From Papio anubis (lineage: Eukaryota > Chordata > Mammalia > Primates > Cercopithecidae), in assembly GCF_008728515.1 (NCBI RefSeq), contig NC_044990.1, positions 66,878,879 through 66,942,878 on the forward strand: a stretch of DNA of 64,000 bases. Direction: 5' to 3'. The position numbers and the translations under genes were made by a program. Of the stretch, positions 39,153 to 50,375 are shown piece by piece. Within the stretch, counting starts at the first letter, position 1. Each line of letters opens with the position of its first letter. The notes under the pieces are model-generated. The model did no database searches, was not told the origin of the DNA, and worked only from the letters and a program-made list of their open reading frames with translations.

Positions 39153-40050
39153 CCCCGTTAAAATAATGGGCAAAAGAACTAAATAAATATTTCTCAAAAC
39201 AGAGCATACAAATGGCAAATAGGCATATCAAAAAATGCTCAACATCACTAACCATCAGGGAAATGCAAATTAAAGCAAAAATGAGGTATCACCTCACATC
39301 TGTTATGACAGCTACCATCAAAAAGACAAGTGTTAACAAGTGCAGGCAAAGGTAGGGAGGAAATGGAGATCTTGTACCCTTGATGGGAATGTAAATTAGT
39401 ATAGCCATGATGAAATAAGTATGGAGGTTTCTCCAAAAATCAAAAATAGAGCTACTATATCATCCAGCAATTACACCTCTGGGTGCATATCCAAAGGAAA
39501 GGAATCACTATGTCAAAGAGATATCTGTACTTCCGTGTACACTGCAGTACTATTCACAATAGCGAAGATATGGAATCAACTTAAGTGTCTATCAAAGATG
39601 AAAGAATTAAAAACGTGACATATATACCCTTGTAATGTTATTCACCCTTAAAAAAGAAGATAATCCTGTAATTTTAAATGACATTAGTGAGGCTGGAGGA
39701 CATTATGCTAAGTGAAATAAGCCAAACACAAAAAGACAAATATTGCATAATCTCACTTACATGTGGATCTCACTAAATTTCATTGAGGCAGGAAGAATAA
39801 GTTCAGGAGATATACTGAACAACATGGTAACCATAGTTTAAAACAAAGCATTTTTATGCCGAAACCACAAAAAGAGTAGATTTAAATGTTCTCACAGCAA
39901 AAAAAGAAACAAAACAAAAGATTAATAAATGTGTGAGGTAATGGTTATGTTATTAGCTTAGTTTAGTCATTCCAGAGTTTATGCATGTATCAAAACATCA
40001 TGCTGCACATCAGAAACATACACAATTTTTGTCAATTAAAATAAATATTA
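37747..40050 (+). mobile_element. 5'-inverted (twin-primed) older L1 (L1MA/L1PB), with nested Alu
   Basis: The left arm, about 37747-38205, is antisense ORF2 (AATGCCATCAAGATTTTGAT near 37785, TCATCTGCAAACAGATC near 38187). From about 38240 the strand flips to sense ORF2 (GTCACACTACTTGATC, then ACTGGCATTAAAAATGGAC) and runs through the 3' UTR to CAATTTTTGTCAATTAAAAT near 40040. The arms' outer edges are neighbours in the L1 sequence, as twin priming predicts. An A-rich filler of about 35 bp lies at the junction. An Alu interrupts the sense arm. No clear TSD was found. Confidence 0.75.
38846..39152 (+). mobile_element. Full-length Alu nested in the inverted L1
   Basis: Starts at TGGTGGCTCACACCTG with the first few bases lost. 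Has A-rich segments at the middle and end, with an A tail of about 28. L1 sequence continues on both sides (GCAAAATAAAAGAAC before; AATGGGCAAAAGAAC after). Confidence 0.92.
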
Positions 40051-40055
40051 AAAGT

Positions 40056-40136
40056 ATATATAAACATACATGTAATTATATATATACATATATGTAAATG
40101 CATGTGCATATATATATGTGTGTGTGTATATATAAT
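40056..40136. repeat. TA/TG simple sequence
   Basis: TATATATACATATATG-type repeats with (TG)6 near 40118, at the 3' tail of the L1. Confidence 0.85.
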
Positions 40137-40139
40137 TAG

Positions 40140-40860
40140 AAAATGTTAAAAAAATTAAACCAAATGTAGGACCCTATGTGGCTGCACTGGTCATATGTCA
40201 TGAAGCCAGCCTGAGATGGCATCAAATTATCTGGGTTCTCTCACATTTCATTGGTCACATGTCATTCTGTCTTCACAGTAGGGCTTTTGCTATGTGACTT
40301 TTAAATTGATGAGATATCTGTGGCTGGAATCAGAACTTCCCCAGAGTAATTTCATAATTTCCCATATTTCATATAGCAACTGCGTTCTTTCTCATTATGT
40401 CATAATTTATTACTCATTTGAACTTTATTTTAGGCCCTTATAGAGTATGGTCTCTTTAATATCTCTTTTATTTTCTCAGCAAAATAGTCTATGAATGTAA
40501 AAAAGAAACAGTGCCGTCTAATCTGTCTCTAGTCATTCTATCATTAATGAGTAAAAGTTAACTTTATATAATCAATTATCTAAGATATTTGTGCATAGAC
40601 CTTATTACCTCTCTGTGTTTGGGTCTGGATTTTAAAAGGAGATATAAAGTAAGAAAAAAATGACCTGTGATCCTCTCCCTCCTCACTCCAAAATCACAAG
40701 TGTTTGAGCAATTACATAAATTCTCAGAAAAAAACAAATGGTAGACAATAAGAGTACACCTGGAGCAAATTATAAATGAAAACAGATTCTGAGGGTATTT
40801 CTTTTTGGAATATTAACTGTTCATGCAGGTTATAAAACTGATATATGACACGATATCTGG
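40140..40860. other. Unassigned sequence
   Basis: No gene or named repeat recognised. Confidence 0.4.
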
Positions 40861-41004
40861 GCCAGGCATGATAACACATGTTTATAGTCCCAGCTACTCA
40901 GGAGACTAAGGTGGGAGGACTGCTTGAACCCAAGAGTTTGAGGCTGAAGTGAGGTATGTCATGCCACTGCATTCCAGCCTGGGTAACGGAGCAAGACACT
41001 GTCA
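40861..41004 (+). mobile_element. Alu monomer-length fragment (right-arm type)
   Basis: GCCAGGCATGATAACACATG, GTCCCAGCTACTCAGGAG, then GCATTCCAGCCTGGGTAACG, about 145 bp only. The word order fits an Alu right arm or a free right monomer. Confidence 0.8.
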
Positions 41005-41268
41005 AGAAAGAAAAAAGAAAGAAAGAGAGTCAGGGTCGCAAGGGAGGAAAGATGGGAGGAAAAGGGGAGGGAGGGAGGAAGCAAGGAAGGGAGGAAAGAT
41101 GGGAGGAAAAAGGGAAAGGAAGGAGGAAGGGAGGGAAGGAGAAAGGGAGTAAGGAAGGGAAGGAGGCAGGGAGAGAGGAAAAAGGGAGGGAAGGAGGAAG
41201 GAAGGAAGGAAGGAAGGAAGGAAGGAAGGAAGGAAGGAAGGAAGGAAGGAAGGAAGGAAAAAAAAAAA
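41005..41268. repeat. Purine-rich tract ending in (GGAA)16
   Basis: About 260 bp with essentially no pyrimidines on the + strand: imperfect GGGA/GGAA blocks, then 16 perfect GGAA units at 41196-41259, then an A run. It grew from the tail of the adjoining Alu fragment. Long frames on both strands (for example 40956-41360 +, 41030-41350 -) are products of the repeat. Confidence 0.97.
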
Positions 41269-41408
41269 GAGAATACAATATCCAGAATGCTATATATTTA
41301 CTTCTCTTCTGGAGACTTTCTCCCAAACTGGCAACTGGCAATTGTTTCATGTCTGTGTGACTGTAGAGACACCCTACTTTTTTTCTCTAGGTTGTGGAAC
41401 TTTATGCA

Positions 41409-41414
<6 letters not shown>

Positions 41415-41440
<26 letters not shown>
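41415..41440. repeat. (CA)n microsatellite
   Basis: Thirteen CA units preceded by GCGCG. Confidence 0.95.
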
Positions 41441-42229
41441 TTCTAACTGATACAATAAATTGCCATTTTTTATTTGAATATCTCAAAAGCACGATAACTA
41501 CATCAAACAGTGTCTCCACCTCTGTTCTTATACAGAGATGTGGTCAATGCAGTTTGCCTAAGGATATAAGAGGAACATTGACCATTTAGGGCAACTATCT
41601 AGTTATCTCTTAACATTGTGAAATATGCACTTCCTATATCAAATCTGTCAAGCATCAAATCTGTAGATCTGGTGTATAGAACATATATTGGATTATTTTT
41701 CTCTTTTTTATTTTAACATCCATCCTATTCAAATCTGCTATCATCCCTAACACAAACTATGTAATATCCTCTTAACTAAACTTTTATACTCTTCTGCACA
41801 ATGACCATTCTCTATAGATATTTTCTATAAGAAAAACATTGTTTTGACAATGTAAACTAAGTCATATCTCTTCTTGACAAGGCCTTTACAGATGGTTTCC
41901 AATTGACTTTGGAAAAAAAATGTATACCTCAGCTCAAATCTCATTTTGATAAAGAGTCGTTCTAATCTAAATTAGTACAAAATCCACTTACTGTCATAAT
42001 ACCACTATGTTTATTTTAGAGTGCTATATGTTTTAAATTGTGTCTGGACTTTTTTTTCTGCATAATCATTTTTAGGTACAGATGCTCCTTATCTTACAAT
42101 GGGGTTGTGTTTTGTTAACATGTAATAAATTAATAAACCATATAACAAAACTTAATTTTAACAGCTCTTGCTTCAAGTGGAAAAAAAAAAAAAAACCACA
42201 GGTTTTCTTATAGTGATGAACACAGCCTG
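41441..42229. other. Unassigned AT-rich sequence
   Basis: No gene. GGTACAGATGCTCCTTATC near 42075 resembles the end of a common DNA-transposon-derived repeat, but too little is preserved to call it. Confidence 0.35.
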
Positions 42230-42800
42230 TTGAACTTAAATGAGTCACATCTTCATATAATATCCTCTCTTGAATTGAAGATGATACTTGCTTCTAATCA
42301 ATAAAATATGTTGATGGTAATGATGTGGTGTCACTAACTTTATTAGATTACATTATATAACAATAGTGATAGGATATTACCTATTCAAGATGGAGAGAAA
42401 GGCCATACATCTGACCTTGAGGAAGTGAAAAGCAGTCATGTGATGAACTGCTTGTGGAAAGGTTCAACAGATTGGTAACTACACTAGACCTGTGGGACCT
42501 GAGGGTAGCCTACATTTAATAGTTAGTAATAATGTGGACTTTCAACCATATAGTCAAAAGGTAATAAACTCTGCCAATAACCTGAAAGAACTTCAAAGCA
42601 GATTTTTTTCCCAGAGCCTCCAGCTGAGAACACAGCCCAGTCAACAGTTTAATTGCAACTGTGAAATACTTCAAGCAGAGGACCCTTCTAGCTGTGCACA
42701 GACTCCTGACTCAAGTAGATTATGAAACAACTAATGTATGTTATTCTAAGCCACTCAATATGGTAATCTGTTACACAGCAATTGAAAGCTAACATTTTAT
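42230..42800 (+). mobile_element. MaLR-like LTR, sense (tentative)
   Basis: Its second half has the typical order of MaLR-type LTR ends: CAGCCCAGTCAACAGTTTAA, then CTTCAAGCAGAGGACCC near 42670, GACTCCTGACTCAAG, TTATTCTAAGCCACTC near 42740 and GTTACACAGCAATTGAAAG. The 5' limit is unclear. The 77-codon frame at 42492-42725 is incidental. Confidence 0.5.
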
Positions 42801-42867
42801 GTATACCTAAAAATAATTTTTTTTTCTTCTCATTTTATTTAGCAGAAATTGCTAGAGCAAACAGGCT

Positions 42868-43470
42868 GTGATGGCTTATTTTATGTGTCGACTTGATTGG
42901 ACCATCGAGTTTCCAGATATTTGCTCAAACATTACACTAGATGTTTCTGTGATGGTGCTTTTGGATGAGATGAACACTTAAATTGGAAGACTAGGTAAGG
43001 TACATTGTCCTCACTAATCTGAGTAGGCATCAACCAATTAATTGAAGGCCTGAATGGAGCAAAAATACTAACTCTTCCCTGAGTTAAAGGAAATTCCTCC
43101 TGGCTGACTACCTTTTAACTGGAACATTCTCTTTTTCTTTTCTTCAAACTTGAACTGAAGCATTACTTCTTCCTGGTTTTCAAGGCTGCCAGCCTTTGGA
43201 CTGAAACAACACCATGGCTCTCCTAGGTCTGGTTTGCAAATTTACCTTGCAAATCTTGGGGCTTATCAGACTCCATAATCATGTAAACCAATTTTTTATA
43301 AGTCTTCTTTTGCATGCATGTATACATATATATTCTATTATTTTGTCATTTATATCCTATTATATATATATGTATATATATCCTATGTTTTTACCTACCT
43401 ACTGTCTGTTTATCTATCTGTATTCTATTCATTCTGTTTCTTGGAAAACCCTGACTGATACATATTTAAG
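42868..43470 (+). mobile_element. LTR-type repeat of the 'GTGTCAACTTGA...ACCCTGACTAATAC' family
   Basis: Starts GATGGCTTATTTTATGTG, with TGAAGGCCTGAATGGAGC near 43042, and ends TTGGAAAACCCTGACTGATAC near 43460. The start and end words are those of a widespread MaLR/ERVL-like LTR family. A tetranucleotide/AT stretch lies near the 3' end (about 43320-43430). Family name uncertain. Confidence 0.6.
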
Positions 43471-43479
43471 TACCAAGAG

Positions 43480-44024
43480 TGGTTCTAGAAGAATAGAATT
43501 TTAAAGATAAATTTTCTGAATTGGGTCTGGGGTTTCTGTAATTGAATATGTAATATGATAATACTTAAATATGCCAATAACTCTATTTCCAGTGGTAAGA
43601 AAGCTAGTAGTTCATAGTATGATGTGGCAATAGAGATGAGCAAAATATTACCATTGCACACTCCTAACCAACCACTTATAAATAAGGATCTGAGTAACTG
43701 TATATATGATACTTTTAAACATCATTGTCAAACTAACAAATAAAATGGCATTGGCTGGTTGCTTCTAGAGTTTCCTGGACAAAACATGGAAATAAAACGA
43801 CGAACACAGTGAATTGAATTCCTACCTCAAGCACTACATAAATAACCTTAAAGCTTCTATGTGGGCCCTGATGGAGACCCTTATCTCCTGCAGCGGCAGG
43901 GCTGATATTGCTAAAAATCAATTCTGAATGTCATCTTGTAACTGACTGAATCCCAATGAGAGTTAAACTCCCCACGTCTCAGAGTGTTTCCTCTTAAATA
44001 CATGATTGGGAAGAATGAAAAACT
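43480..44024. other. Unassigned sequence
   Basis: No gene recognised between two LTR-like repeats. Confidence 0.35.
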
Positions 44025-44404
44025 AAAAATTGAAAAGGAGATGTGAAAAGAAACTGATCAAGCTGGAGCCATTGAGTCTCTAGACTCCAATGAGTCTTCT
44101 TTGCCAGGGGAAGCAGGCTCTCCGCTCCCATCTGACAAGATTAACCCTGCATTTTCTGCGGAAACTGTAATGCCTTTCCCTGAGGTAGTTGCCATCAATT
44201 TTCCTGGTTCTTAGGCCTTTGGATTTGGACTGGAAAGACAATATCAGCTCTCCTGGGTCTCCAGATTCCCAGCTCACCCTGCCATCTTGCTATCTTGGTA
44301 GTTAGCCTTCACAATTAAGTTAGCAAATTCTTTATAATTAACCAATAAATAAATAAATAAATAAATAAATACTACATTGGTTCTCTTTCTCCAGAGACCC
44401 TGAA
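44025..44404 (+). mobile_element. LTR-type repeat fragment, related to 42868-43470
   Basis: Its right half (GGCCTTTGGATTTGGACTGG near 44213, CTCCTGGGTCTCCAG, then a TTGGTTCTC...CCCTGAATAC end) parallels the 3' half of the neighbouring LTR. Its left half (CCTGCATTTTCTGCGG near 44146) looks like a different old repeat. A 28 bp (AAAT)n run lies at 44343-44370. Confidence 0.5.
44343..44370. repeat. (AAAT)7 microsatellite
   Basis: Seven perfect AAAT units near the LTR 3' end. Confidence 0.95.
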
Positions 44405-47400
44405 TACATGTATGAAGACTATCATTAAACTCTTACATTTATGAATTTATTCCTGATCATAGATGTAAATAATAAAAATGACTGAGGCTTGCTGGTTCTG
44501 ACTTTGCACATCATGCCACAAATTTCACAAATTTAGCTAGGTTTCAGTATGGCAACTAATAATACATATTTTCTTGTAAAAACTGAACCAGGACAAAGAA
44601 AAGCCAATCTCATATTTTAGACAACGTTTTACTCAAATGTTAATGAAGTAAGTATATTTATGCCTTTCATTTGTACTTATGGTAGAATGACTTCTACTTT
44701 ACAGTAACAAATTGATATATATATCCACCTGATAACTTGAAGTAGAAAGGTCTTTGCAGAGTATTTAAAATATAACTCCATATATATGGTCATTATGTCT
44801 TTTGGTTACAGTTATAAAACTACAGTATTTACAGTATTCTATTTTGCTGATTTTGTCCTAAAGCCTAGAATAGTTTATGACTTTACTGTTTATGCAATGT
44901 TCTATTTAAAGGAATACTTCACTCTGTCTTTTTTTTATCATCTGATTCTGCATTTTTTTTAAATCACCACTTCCATAAAATGACTGATTAAAATTAGTCA
45001 TTGCTATAAGTAGCATTAGTATCTGGAATCCTCCAGTATATTTCAAAATTATAGTTCAGAAGGCAATTAGCAAACTCAGATTGTTTGTTTCATGTGATTA
45101 TTTATAATACATAGAGGAAAAATAATAGCCAAATCTGGTTCTCTAGTAATTAATTATGTGTACATATTTATATCTAAAGTATCTCCTGCTCCAAAGTTTG
45201 GAAATAATAATTAACAATAATCGACATGATATAATTCTGCACTTGAGTGAGTTAAATTAATTTACAAATAAGCTTCTTTCCCTTTAATGTATTTCAATTC
45301 ATTTATCTTCAAACAAATTCTTATCCACATCCATGCATTTTCCACTGCTGTACTCTCAAAAAACAAAACCAACAGGGAATCACAGTATTTTGAAGGGGGT
45401 ATTTATTATTTTGCTTGACAATTATTATAATCCTATTTGCTATATTTTTTCTCACTGTTTTATTTCTTAGTCAACTCATATGATTCATTTCATTCCACGT
45501 TTATTTCAAGTAAATGTCTTTGTTCTGCATATTTCTTAACAATTTTTGATAATGGCCACCTCTTAACACTCCATATATTTTTACAAAATAACACTTGGAA
45601 AATTAGATTACGGATGATTAATGTTAAGTGACGGGCTTAGTATTAAATATATGTTGAAAAAATAATTTTTGGCTATGAAAATTATTAAATCTTTTACTTA
45701 ATTACAACTAATTAGTATTAGTAATAATAATAATCAGTTGTATTGTTTTCATTATGGCTGTGAAATATAAAAAATAAATTATCCTTTATCCATCAAAAAT
45801 AGGACTCTACACGTATTCAAAACATGCATCATGAGTATTGGCAAACAAAATAAGTGTCCTTGAAATCAAACATTCTTCACTGCAGTTCAAGTCACTTGAT
45901 ACATTGCTAACATATCAGATAATTAAATGGACATGTAAGTACTAGCTATTTAAAGCAACTTTGGATAATAGATTTATTGAGTATGTATAAAACACCAGAT
46001 TCATGGAGTAAAAAACAAACACATAGTTCAAGGAGAGTAAGGAGAATATTTCATACCTAAGTTGTTATCTGCCAAGTAATCTGCATTTTGTAGTCACTTG
46101 TCAAATTTGATTAATTGTGAGTTCAGAGGACATTCAGTACACAGCAGCCTTCGTTAGATCCAGAAATTTTCTGTGCCCTTCACCAGTAGTTGGAATGGTT
46201 CTGCTTACATATTTGACTTCTGCATTATATATATATTAGAAGCCTCATACACAGAGGCATGGTGAATTTAGGTTTTTTTTTTTTTTTTCTCATGGAAAAG
46301 AAATAATAACACTGGAAGTAGACAGTTACAAACATCCATTAACATCTTCAATGATCTCACAATCATTTTTCAAGAGAGGTAATTTCAAATTGATTTTAAT
46401 AACTCCAAACAATATTCACCATAAAACACGTTTTCTAGACAAAATTTGCAATAAAGCAAGCTGCAACAAAATGGAGTGCAAGTACTAAAAGAATTAGCAA
46501 ACATGCATTGAAGTATAACCCCTGAGTCACCAAAGGATAAAGCATAAAGCAAGCCCAAACTAAGAGAACCTGTTATTACCTAACATTGTCTCAGTATGTC
46601 AGAATCACCCTGCCTCCTTCATTCATCTCCTCCAGTTCATAAATATATTCCAGCATCATCACCCAGCTTCATTTCTCTCCCTGTGAATTTCTGAAAGAGA
46701 TTACCTTCAGTGAAGTTATCATGGAAGAGTAGGGAACAATCCAACAATAATATCTATGTTTAAACATTGATAGTCTAAAGACAATCTCTGTATGTCTCCT
46801 ATGTTCCTAAATGATTTCACAGGTATTAGTACAGGAAAGGTGAGGTAAGTCTCAAAGGAATAAGATTTTATCTGAAGCAAAATAAATAACATAAACATTT
46901 AATTATCTGAAGCAAAATAAATAACATAAACATTTAATTATTTTAAGACAAAATAAGCTTGATACCAGTAGGAAGCTAAAAGGATCACATTGTACCTGTT
47001 CATTGTTGAAGATTTCTTCCAGTGAGTATTTTTTCCAAATTTATTTGATTTATTCATAAACCATATTTCCTTTATAAACATTTTTTGTAACCATCAAGCT
47101 ATCTTCAGCTTGCTCTGAGTCACCGCTACCCTTCCTTGAGTTTGAGTTTGTTGCCAATGAATGCATTAAAACCTAATTATTGTGGAATATAATGAATTAT
47201 AATAGCTTCTATTAAAATAAATGTAAATAATCCATCCCATACACATTGCAATTTGACTTCTTCCTGAAGTAGTTAGTCATTGACAAAGTAGCATGTGTGT
47301 CAGGAAAGCTTACCCTTTAGACCTATGCTAAAATCAAAAGAACACAACTATTTAACAAGGAAAGAAAGTTTTAACAGCAGTGCTTTGTCTAGGGGGAATT

Positions 47401-48421
47401 GTAGTATTGTGAAGGATATCCAGGCAGACAGCGATAAAAATACAACAAGTTGACTGAAGTTTGTAAATTAATTTAGCAATTGCTATGACAAAGCTGCAGG
47501 CATAGAGCTAGCTAATAAAATGTGCCAATCATGTAGCCTTTAAATAAAAGTGCAAGGAGCAGCTATTGTAGACTGTAATGGTCCTGCAATATTTAATCTT
47601 TTTTTCCGGACATGACCTTGTATAATAAATCCCAGGATATTTTCTGGGAAAGGAGAACTTATTACAACTACACAGCTGTCATATTTATGGTACTTTGCTT
47701 TCTATTTTACCTGTATATTTAATGTTTTTGAATTTTTTAATTAAGTTAGTATGATAATAAAACCATTTTAGAGAGAGAAAAAAGTACACACATTTAGGCA
47801 GCAGATATAAACAACGCGCTACATTTTCCACAAACTTTATCAGGTATGATTTCTTCTGTATATAGATAAAAAACAGTTATCCACCTAGGAGTATGAATAA
47901 CCATAAATTTAAAAAGAATCAAATTCATACACTTACCAATTTAACAAAAGCAATTACACATTTTGGCTTTGCTTCTACCTCAATAAAACGTATAGAAGTG
48001 AAAATTAAGTTATGGCCTGATTTGCTTTTCAATCTAAATTAAGTTTTCATATTTTTTACAATAAATGTTACATTTACAACACAAAAGATAAGATAAATGT
48101 GGCTGCCACCTGCAAATCATTGTGTTTTAAAATAGAGTCCCATCAGGGTAAAAATAAAATATTTTGAATAGTGTTAAATATAGCAATTACTCTAACACAC
48201 ATAAACACAGACATATTCACACAAATATTTATGTTCATGTGTAAGAAGCACATGCCTCAGGAACAATCTTGGAAAATTTCTATTAGTAAAGTAACAACCG
48301 TGTTAGCAGTCTTTTTTGTTTTTATGACAGAATGTAATCTGGTATCTTTTAGAAACAGTTTAATTTTTCAGGTCCGAATCTCAGAATTTCACAGTTTGAA
48401 TAGACTTAAATAGGCATTTAA
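44405..48421. other. Unassigned AT-rich sequence
   Basis: The longest stretch without an obvious transposon, about 4 kb. No coding frame above about 65 codons, no splice-bounded exon and no RNA gene seen. It contains one 35 bp tandem duplication and a T-run near 46275. Confidence 0.4.
46870..46939. repeat. Perfect two-copy 35 bp tandem duplication
   Basis: A unit beginning ATCTGAAGCAAAATAAATAA occupies 46870-46904 and is repeated exactly at 46905-46939. Identity suggests a recent event. Confidence 0.9.
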
Positions 48422-48723
48422 GGCCGGGTGCTGTGTTTCATGCCTGTAATCCCAACACTTTGGGAGACTGAGGAGGGCAGATCACCTGAGGTCAGGAGTT
48501 CAAGACCAGAGGGTCAACATGGTGAAACCCTGTCTCTACAAAAATACAAAACTTAGCCAGGCATGATGGCGGGTGCCTCTAATCCCAGCTACCCGGGAAG
48601 CTAAGGCGGGAGAATTGCTTGAATCCAGGAGGCAGAGGTTGCAGTGAGCCGAGATCATGCCATTGCACTCCAGCCTGCGTGACAGAGCAAGACTCTGTCT
48701 CAAAAAAAAAAAAAAAAAAAAAA
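48422..48723 (+). mobile_element. Full-length Alu
   Basis: GGCCGGGTGCTGTGTTTCATG start, both arms, A tail to 48723. A moderately diverged AluS-type copy. Confidence 0.93.
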
Positions 48724-49209
48724 GAAATTTAAAACATGTATACTGCCAACCAAGAAGAGATAAAAGACCAAAGGCAAAAAGCACCTAAGGTGTTCTTTGG
48801 GGTCTTAGAAATTACAATCTGGGACATACAGATTTGACTAAAAGCCAAATTGTGTTCTGTAAAAGTAAGGAGATTAGGGATATTTAAAAGAACCCTGATG
48901 GTGTATGACAGCTTGTTTTGAAAAAATTATCATTGGTGGAGGTGGTTGGTTTAGTGTGAGTCCATACTTCATGATTGTTGCTGTTCAGGAGTTGCGGTCC
49001 TGGTGAAATTCAGCTGTTGTCCAGATTGTGGTTGTGGTGATTCAGCCCAGTTGAAATGCTCAAGGCAAGCTACAGTTCCACAAGGTCATGCAGGGAGTCC
49101 TTAGAATGACTTCCAGGCTCCATTTTAGAGCTGTGAAACACTGATGCCATTTTGTATGAGAAATTTCACAATACATTGTGGAATGGCTAAATTGAGCTAA
49201 TCAATATAT
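48724..49209. other. Unassigned sequence
   Basis: No gene recognised. Confidence 0.35.
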
Positions 49210-49490
49210 GCATTCCCTAACATAATTATCATTTTTTTAATTCTTAGAAAACTTAACATCTACTCTATTGGTAGTTTTCAAGTATACAGTTTTCACTACA
49301 GTCACCACATTGTACAATAAATCACTTGAACTTATTCCTCCTAACTGAAATTTTGTATCATTTGACCAACATCTTCCCGCACCTGCAGACCCTTTGGGCA
49401 TTCCATAATGTATACAGATTTCAAAACAACCATGTTGCACAGGACAGATATATATACACTTTTTGTTTGTCAATGAAAACAAATCTGCAC
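49210..49490 (-). mobile_element. L1MA-type 3' UTR fragment, antisense
   Basis: Reversed L1 3' UTR words: ACTACAGTCACCACATTGTA near 49298, ACTTGAACTTATTCCTCC near 49325, TTTGACCAACATCTTCC near 49360. Confidence 0.7.
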
Positions 49491-49720
49491 CTGTGAGAAC
49501 CTTCAGTGGGTTGAGCTGTGCTCTAAGATGAGAACTCCTAATTTTACATTGTGTTATTTCTTGTATTCATGGAAAGAAGCAATATATTATATGTTTTAAT
49601 TTTTTAAAAGACAATCAATCTAACTGCCTACCTAGTGTTTAATTTGATTGTACCATACTAACATCAGCGAGATCAACTTGCTTTTTCCGCTTCACTGTAT
49701 CTCAGAGCCACATCGTCCAT

Positions 49721-50023
49721 CATCTTTTGTTTTGTTTTCTGAGACAGAGTCTTACTCTTCACCAGGCTGGAGTGAAGTGGTGCAATCTCGGCTCACTGCA
49801 AGCTCCACTTCCCAGGTTCAAGGGATTCCCTTGCCTCAGTCTCCCAAGTAACTGGGACTACAGACACACACCACCACACCCGGCTAATTTTTTTTTTTGT
49901 ATTTTAGTAGAGACAGGGTTTCTCCATGTTGGCCAGGATGGCCTCGATCTCCTGACCTCGTGATCTACCCGCCTCGGCCTCCCAAAGTGCTGGGATTACA
50001 GGCATGAGCCACTGCGACTGGCC
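49721..50023 (-). mobile_element. Full-length Alu, antisense
   Basis: Starts with the reversed tail TTTTGTTTTGTTTTCTGAGA, both arms, and ends CCACTGCGACTGGCC. Frames at 49648-49963 translate Alu sequence. Confidence 0.93.
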
Positions 50024-50375
50024 TCCATCTTTATACAACTTTTAATGTTGAACAATTTTTTAGTTGAAGTATGCCTTCCTTTCCACATTTGTTATATTAA
50101 TTAGACTAACATCTGGTCATAGCTGTTTTTGAATGTCCATTCTTTTTATTATTTAATATGTACAATTACTTAAAATGTATCTTGAGATATAGAGCTAGAA
50201 AACAAAACTACTATTTGTCCTTTTCTAAACTGCAACCAGTATGCTATTTTAGTAGCTGTGATTGAAAAGTGTAGTGGACATAAGCCCCCCTGGTTTGTTA
50301 GTTCACAAAATAGAAATATATGTATGTGTGTTTGACTGTGTTTGTAAATATGAAAATAAAACAGGGTAGTTCTAT

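Noticed and set aside
41030..41350. 106-codon minus-strand frame of FPSFLPS repeats
   Set aside because: Translation of the TTCC complement of the microsatellite, not a protein gene.
40956..41360. 134-codon Lys/Glu/Gly-rich frame and its Ser/Pro/Phe-rich antisense partner
   Set aside because: Pure consequence of the GGAA/GGGA repeat, which is open in several frames.
42060..42180. DNA-transposon end (MER/Tigger-like) suggested by GGTACAGATGCTCCTTATC
   Set aside because: Only about 40 bp are suggestive and no second terminal inverted repeat was found.
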